The position numbers and the translations under genes are program-made. Under the pieces are notes generated by a model. It searched no databases and had not been told where the DNA came from. It saw only the letters and a list, made by a program, of their open reading frames with translations. A stretch of DNA of 64,000 nucleotides from UBA4055 sp964648295 (GTDB lineage Bacteria; UBA4055), in NCBI GenBank assembly GCA_964648295.1, contig CAZYNH010000003.1:186001-250000 (forward strand). Reading direction: 5' to 3'. This document shows, one piece after another, positions 61,426 to 64,000 of this stretch. Numbering within the stretch: position 1 is the first letter of the stretch; the number at the start of each line of letters is the position of its first letter.

Positions 61426-61894
61426 CGTAACAAGCAACAATCCCGATCCTTCTATCCATGGTAACGGGTTCGTGGCCCGTTTAAGCGGCGCTACTGCCGA
61501 GTTTATCCACATACTTCTGACGATGACGGTAGGGGAAAAGCCGTTCAGGATCGATTCGAACGGCGTGCTTGAACTGCATTTTAAACCCGCTCTGCCCGCA
61601 TGGCTTTTTACAAAAGAGACCAAAATTGAAAATCTCAAAACCGTGAACGGTTGGCAGAATGTTGAATTTGCCGCGAACACCTTCAGCTTCATGTTCCTCG
61701 GAAAGATCCTCGTGAGTTTTCACAATCCTAAGATGCTCGATACTTTCGGTAAGGACGGAGTTACCACGGGCACGATCACTGTTACCGATTTTGAAGGCAA
61801 GAGACATATTTTCAATGAAGGATTTATATCCGGAGAAATTGCGAATAAGGTTCGGGATAGAAAAGTCAGCAGGATAGACATAGAGCTCAGATAG
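61397..61894 (+). pseudogene. C-terminal fragment of a large glycoside-phosphorylase-like enzyme
   Basis: From about 61400 the plus strand reads SFIVTSNNPDPSIHGNGFVARLSGATAEFIHILLTM and continues to RIDIELR at 61894. The NPDPSIHGNGFVARLSG part resembles the C-terminal region of large cellobiose-phosphorylase-like proteins; this assignment is from memory of the family and is tentative. The preceding plus-strand frame is antisense to the barrel fragment and has no start or SD. The 5' part of the gene is missing. Confidence 0.45.
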
Positions 61895-61937
61895 ACAGAA
61901 CAAAAACATAGAAATTCCATACCGATGAAAATAATAC

Positions 61938-61966
61938 TTGACAAAATGACAAGAAAACTTTACATT
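61938..61966 (+). promoter_or_regulatory. Promoter of the XRE gene, ending 5 bases before its ATG
   Basis: TTGACA and TACATT are 17 bases apart, and the -10 ends at 61966 while the ATG begins at 61972. Transcription would start at or within the first codon, so the message would be leaderless. No SD sequence is present. Confidence 0.75.
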
Positions 61967-61971
61967 ATGGT

Positions 61972-62181
61972 ATGAAGACTAATTTAAGAAAATACAGATT
62001 CAATAACGGTGAACTGTCCCAACAGCAGCTTGCAGATATGGTCAGGGTCTCAAGACAGACGATAGTCTCAATTGAAAAAGGAGATTATGCTCCTTCAGTG
62101 AAACTCGCTCTGCTTTTGGCTCAAAATCTAAATACAACAGTTGAACAACTGTTTGAACTGGAGGATGAAGATCATGAATAG
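61972..62181 (+). CDS. XRE-type helix-turn-helix regulator
   Basis: A 69-residue single-domain HTH protein of the Cro/CI type: LSQQQLADMVRVSRQTIVSIEKGDYAPSVKLALLLAQNLNTTVEQLF. Small regulators of this kind, encoded with a membrane protein downstream, are frequent in bacteria and usually repress their own operon. The ATG lies just after the -10 element and lacks an SD, so translation is probably leaderless. It overlaps the following gene by 8 nt. Confidence 0.9.
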   Translation: MKTNLRKYRFNNGELSQQQLADMVRVSRQTIVSIEKGDYAPSVKLALLLAQNLNTTVEQLFELEDEDHE

Positions 62182-62851
62182 AATAGACCCTGTTATGTGG
62201 TGGACTTGGGGAGTATTCACTCTTTCCCTGATATTATTCGCGTTCACCGGCTCAGATGTATTTCTTGTACTCGTAGTGACAGCATTTCTCTTGAAACCCA
62301 CGCTTGCTTCAGCGGGAATGCTTAAAAAGTATGTTGATGAAAGAGAGATGAGCATTAATTTCCGGTCTGGCAATCTGGCGTTTTTCGTTATGATGCTCGC
62401 CTGCGTATTTATGGCTGCAATCCTTCGCTCACAAGACGATAATGCCTCCGAAATGTTCTATATGGTGATAATAATAGGTATTGTAGCAAAAGGGCTTCTT
62501 TATATCCTGATGTCAAAGAATTTCAGGGAAACAGCTCCTAAGATAATGATCACTGCCGGAATTCTGATAGCCGCATTTTCGGGGATTGGGGTGATCCGTC
62601 ACGGAGTATTTTCCATCGATTTTTTGATGAATGTACTGCCCGGAACAGTCATTATAGCTGTCGGGATCGTTTCAAAGTATTATGCCAGGGCGGGAGCTGT
62701 TTCGATACTCGCAATCGTTGTCTTTCTAAGCTTAATAATATTCAAAAGGGGATTTGACTGGTCCTCTGCGGGTACAGCGTTGATAGTAGTAATACCACTG
62801 TTGGCAGCCTCTTACGGGCTGTGGCGGGAGATAAAAGACGAGGAGGAATAA
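62174..62851 (+). CDS. Membrane protein partner of the XRE regulator
   Basis: A 225-residue protein from the ATG at 62174 (GGAGG upstream; overlaps the regulator by 8 nt). It has six or seven hydrophobic helices (for example PVMWWTWGVFTLSLILFAFT and FFVMMLACVFMAAIL) with an acidic C-terminus. It resembles DUF2178-like proteins found beside small XRE regulators. Function unknown. Confidence 0.6.
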   Translation: MNRIDPVMWWTWGVFTLSLILFAFTGSDVFLVLVVTAFLLKPTLASAGMLKKYVDEREMSINFRSGNLAFFVMMLACVFMAAILRSQDDNASEMFYMVIIIGIVAKGLLYILMSKNFRETAPKIMITAGILIAAFSGIGVIRHGVFSIDFLMNVLPGTVIIAVGIVSKYYARAGAVSILAIVVFLSLIIFKRGFDWSSAGTALIVVIPLLAASYGLWREIKDEEE

Positions 62852-62852
62852 A

Positions 62853-63389
62853 ATGAATAGATTTCTTGTCTATATGATCGCGGTTTTGATCTTAAGTGCA
62901 GCCTTATCGGGAAAAGCTGAAGGTGAGGAGAATCAATCAGTAAATAAAAAAAAGCAAAGCCTCTTCAGGCTAACTGAAAATGATATAATTCTGCCTTTAA
63001 CTTCAATAGAATGGGGTGTTCCTGACAGATGGTCATTTACTTCAAGGTATATTCATTCTTTCGGAGATCAAAAAAAGAAAACATCATGGAAAAACGGTGC
63101 AGGATTATCACTAAGCCCCGGATGGTCAGGTGGAAGGATCGGTGTTGACTACATAGGAATATACCTGCGGGAGGACATGAAAGATTTCGCTTTATTCACT
63201 CAGTTCAGAGGCACTATTCTAAGAACGTGGGGGAATCCTCTTTCAGCCGAAGCTGATGAAACATATTTGGGAGCTGAAGTCAAGTTCTGTATATCATGGC
63301 TCCTTGATATCGGCGCCGGTTATTACTACCCATTATCTGATAAAGATGGAGAACCATTCTTTGGTTTTCATTTCGGAGTCGGAATATAG
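62853..63389 (+). CDS. Small exported barrel-like protein
   Basis: A 178-residue protein with a signal peptide (RFLVYMIAVLILSAALSGKAEG) and a mature part rich in alternating hydrophobic residues (AGLSLSPGWSGGRIGVDYIGIYLRE, LGAEVKFCISWLLDIGAGYYYPL, FFGFHFGVGI). This fits a small outer-membrane barrel. It begins one base after the membrane protein stop codon. Function unknown. Confidence 0.55.
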   Translation: MNRFLVYMIAVLILSAALSGKAEGEENQSVNKKKQSLFRLTENDIILPLTSIEWGVPDRWSFTSRYIHSFGDQKKKTSWKNGAGLSLSPGWSGGRIGVDYIGIYLREDMKDFALFTQFRGTILRTWGNPLSAEADETYLGAEVKFCISWLLDIGAGYYYPLSDKDGEPFFGFHFGVGI

Positions 63390-63439
63390 GTGTTTTTAAA
63401 GGGCATCACAGAAAAAAATATAAATTTGTTGTAAAGTAC

Positions 63440-63484
63440 TTGACAAACCGCACTATTAATCGTACTATTAATCGTACTATTTAA
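63440..63484 (+). promoter_or_regulatory. Phd/RelE promoter with three tandem 12-bp operator repeats
   Basis: TTGACA (63440-63445), 17 bases, then TACTAT (63463-63468). Overlapping it are three copies of a 12-bp unit: CGCACTATTAAT (63449-63460), CGTACTATTAAT (63461-63472) and CGTACTATTTAA (63473-63484). Spacing of one unit per 12 bp and overlap with the -10 fit cooperative binding of a Phd-type repressor. Confidence 0.75.
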
Positions 63485-63494
63485 AGGACTGATC

Positions 63495-63758
63495 ATGTAT
63501 AAATACAAAACAATAACCGCAAATGATCTGAAAACTAAAGGCATCTCCATGGTGGCTGAAGAAGTCGCTCAGTACGGAGAGGCTGTCGTTACTGTCAGGG
63601 GAAAAGGTAAATATGTGATCATACCCATCGAAAAATACAACGAACTGCGTGAATACGAACTTTTGGCTGCTCTTGCGGAAACAAGGAAAGTTATTGCAGA
63701 GGGTGATTTTGTTATTGAACCTGTCAAAGATCACATGAAGAGGATCACTAATGGTTAA
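63495..63758 (+). CDS. Phd/YefM-family antitoxin
   Basis: An 87-residue antitoxin: TITANDLKTKGISMVAEEVAQYGEAVVTVRGKGKYVIIPIEKYNELREYEL is the Phd/YefM fold with the DNA-binding N-terminus. The C-terminal part (LAETRKVIAEGDFVIEPVKDHMKRITNG) would be the toxin-neutralising tail. AAAGGA lies before the ATG. It overlaps the toxin gene by 8 nt. Its likely operator is the triple repeat at 63449-63484. Confidence 0.9.
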   Translation: MYKYKTITANDLKTKGISMVAEEVAQYGEAVVTVRGKGKYVIIPIEKYNELREYELLAALAETRKVIAEGDFVIEPVKDHMKRITNG

Positions 63759-64000
63759 AATTATTTATTCCGGGCCGTACATTAAAAAGGAAAAAATGTT
63801 TACTAAGAAGCATCCTGATCTTGTTTTGCAGTACGGAAAAACGGTAGAATTGCTTGAATTAAATCCGCATCACCCTTCATTGAGACTGCATAAACTGACG
63901 GAAAAGTTAAGCGATCTATATTCAGTATATATAAACATCACATACAGGCTGTCTATAGAGTTTTTAATTCAGGACGAAAAAATTATTCCGGTTGATATCG
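63751..64000 (+). CDS. RelE-superfamily toxin, 3' end off the window
   Basis: The frame opens MVKIIYSGPYIKKEKMF and runs to the end of the window (83 codons) without a stop. The segments LLELNPHHPSLRLHKLTEKLSDLYSVYI and the late TYRLSIEFLIQDEKIIPVDI fit RelE/ParE-type mRNA-interferase or gyrase toxins. The last residues of the fold, needed to name the subfamily, are outside the window. Confidence 0.82.
   Translation, partial: MVKIIYSGPYIKKEKMFTKKHPDLVLQYGKTVELLELNPHHPSLRLHKLTEKLSDLYSVYINITYRLSIEFLIQDEKIIPVDI

Noticed and set aside
61481..61909. Minus-strand open frames opposite the phosphorylase-like fragment
   Set aside because: The plus strand here has the recognisable protein pattern; the minus-strand frames look like antisense reading.

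Overview
The window reads as a housekeeping-rich stretch of a Gram-negative (diderm, LPS-making) bacterium of moderate GC. It holds a KDO transferase, arabinose-5-phosphate isomerase, an Omp85 barrel, several small outer-membrane proteins and a murein-recycling Mpl ligase. Gene content (YfhO, a K+-type membrane pyrophosphatase, Rsm22, a very large Ser/Thr kinase with an ATPase module) would suit an uncultured lineage of the FCB group or a neighbouring candidate phylum. That placement is inference only; no 16S rRNA is present.

Layout. 1-8.9 kb is one minus-strand operon: waaA, sensor kinase, lon, ysxC, a 2[4Fe-4S] ferredoxin, glmS and a periplasmic binding protein cut by the window edge. 9.0-14.7 kb has a YgiQ-like protein that lost two of its three radical-SAM cysteines, an initiator tRNA, a glycosyltransferase overlapping an Omp85 barrel, and Rsm22. 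14.7-27.3 kb is a plus-strand operon from a near-consensus promoter to a perfect palindromic terminator: kdsD, mutS, pyrG, folC, rho, yfhO, hppA. 27.3-32.3 kb (minus) holds mscS, a lipid-carrier set (PAP2, DgkA, SagB-like flavoprotein), rhlE and a small barrel. 32.3-34.1 kb is an AbiE toxin-antitoxin island with a duplicated 48-bp palindromic operator.

34.2-45.7 kb is a long minus-strand run: APC permease with a fused PTS-EIIA domain, SPFH-GYF protein, zinc-ribbon membrane protein, frr, argS, then a translationally coupled trio of Ser/Thr kinase-ATPase, T7-lysozyme-like amidase and a PflA-like radical SAM enzyme. 45.8-53.5 kb has a large radical SAM protein, an RluB-type pseudouridine synthase, a NUDIX hydrolase, an intact IS481-family element (1101 bp, 25-bp ends, 7-bp duplication) inserted exactly between mpl and a small AT-rich membrane gene, and cysK. 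53.7-60.6 kb (plus) has a glycerol-kinase-like protein missing about 64 central residues, a hybrid histidine kinase, an MFS transporter, a zinc-ribbon protein, a VOC protein, an M23 peptidase with an altered HxH motif, and a DUF456 protein. 60.6-64 kb is accessory: a lipoprotein, two head-to-head gene fragments that look like a deletion scar, an XRE regulator (probably leaderless) with a membrane partner, a small barrel, and a Phd/RelE-type toxin-antitoxin pair with three 12-bp operator repeats, its toxin cut by the window end.

No single clearly new system stands out. The best leads are the kinase-amidase-radical SAM trio, the cluster-less YgiQ pseudoenzyme, the internally shortened glycerol kinase overlapping a histidine kinase, and the repeat-bearing operators of the two toxin-antitoxin loci.
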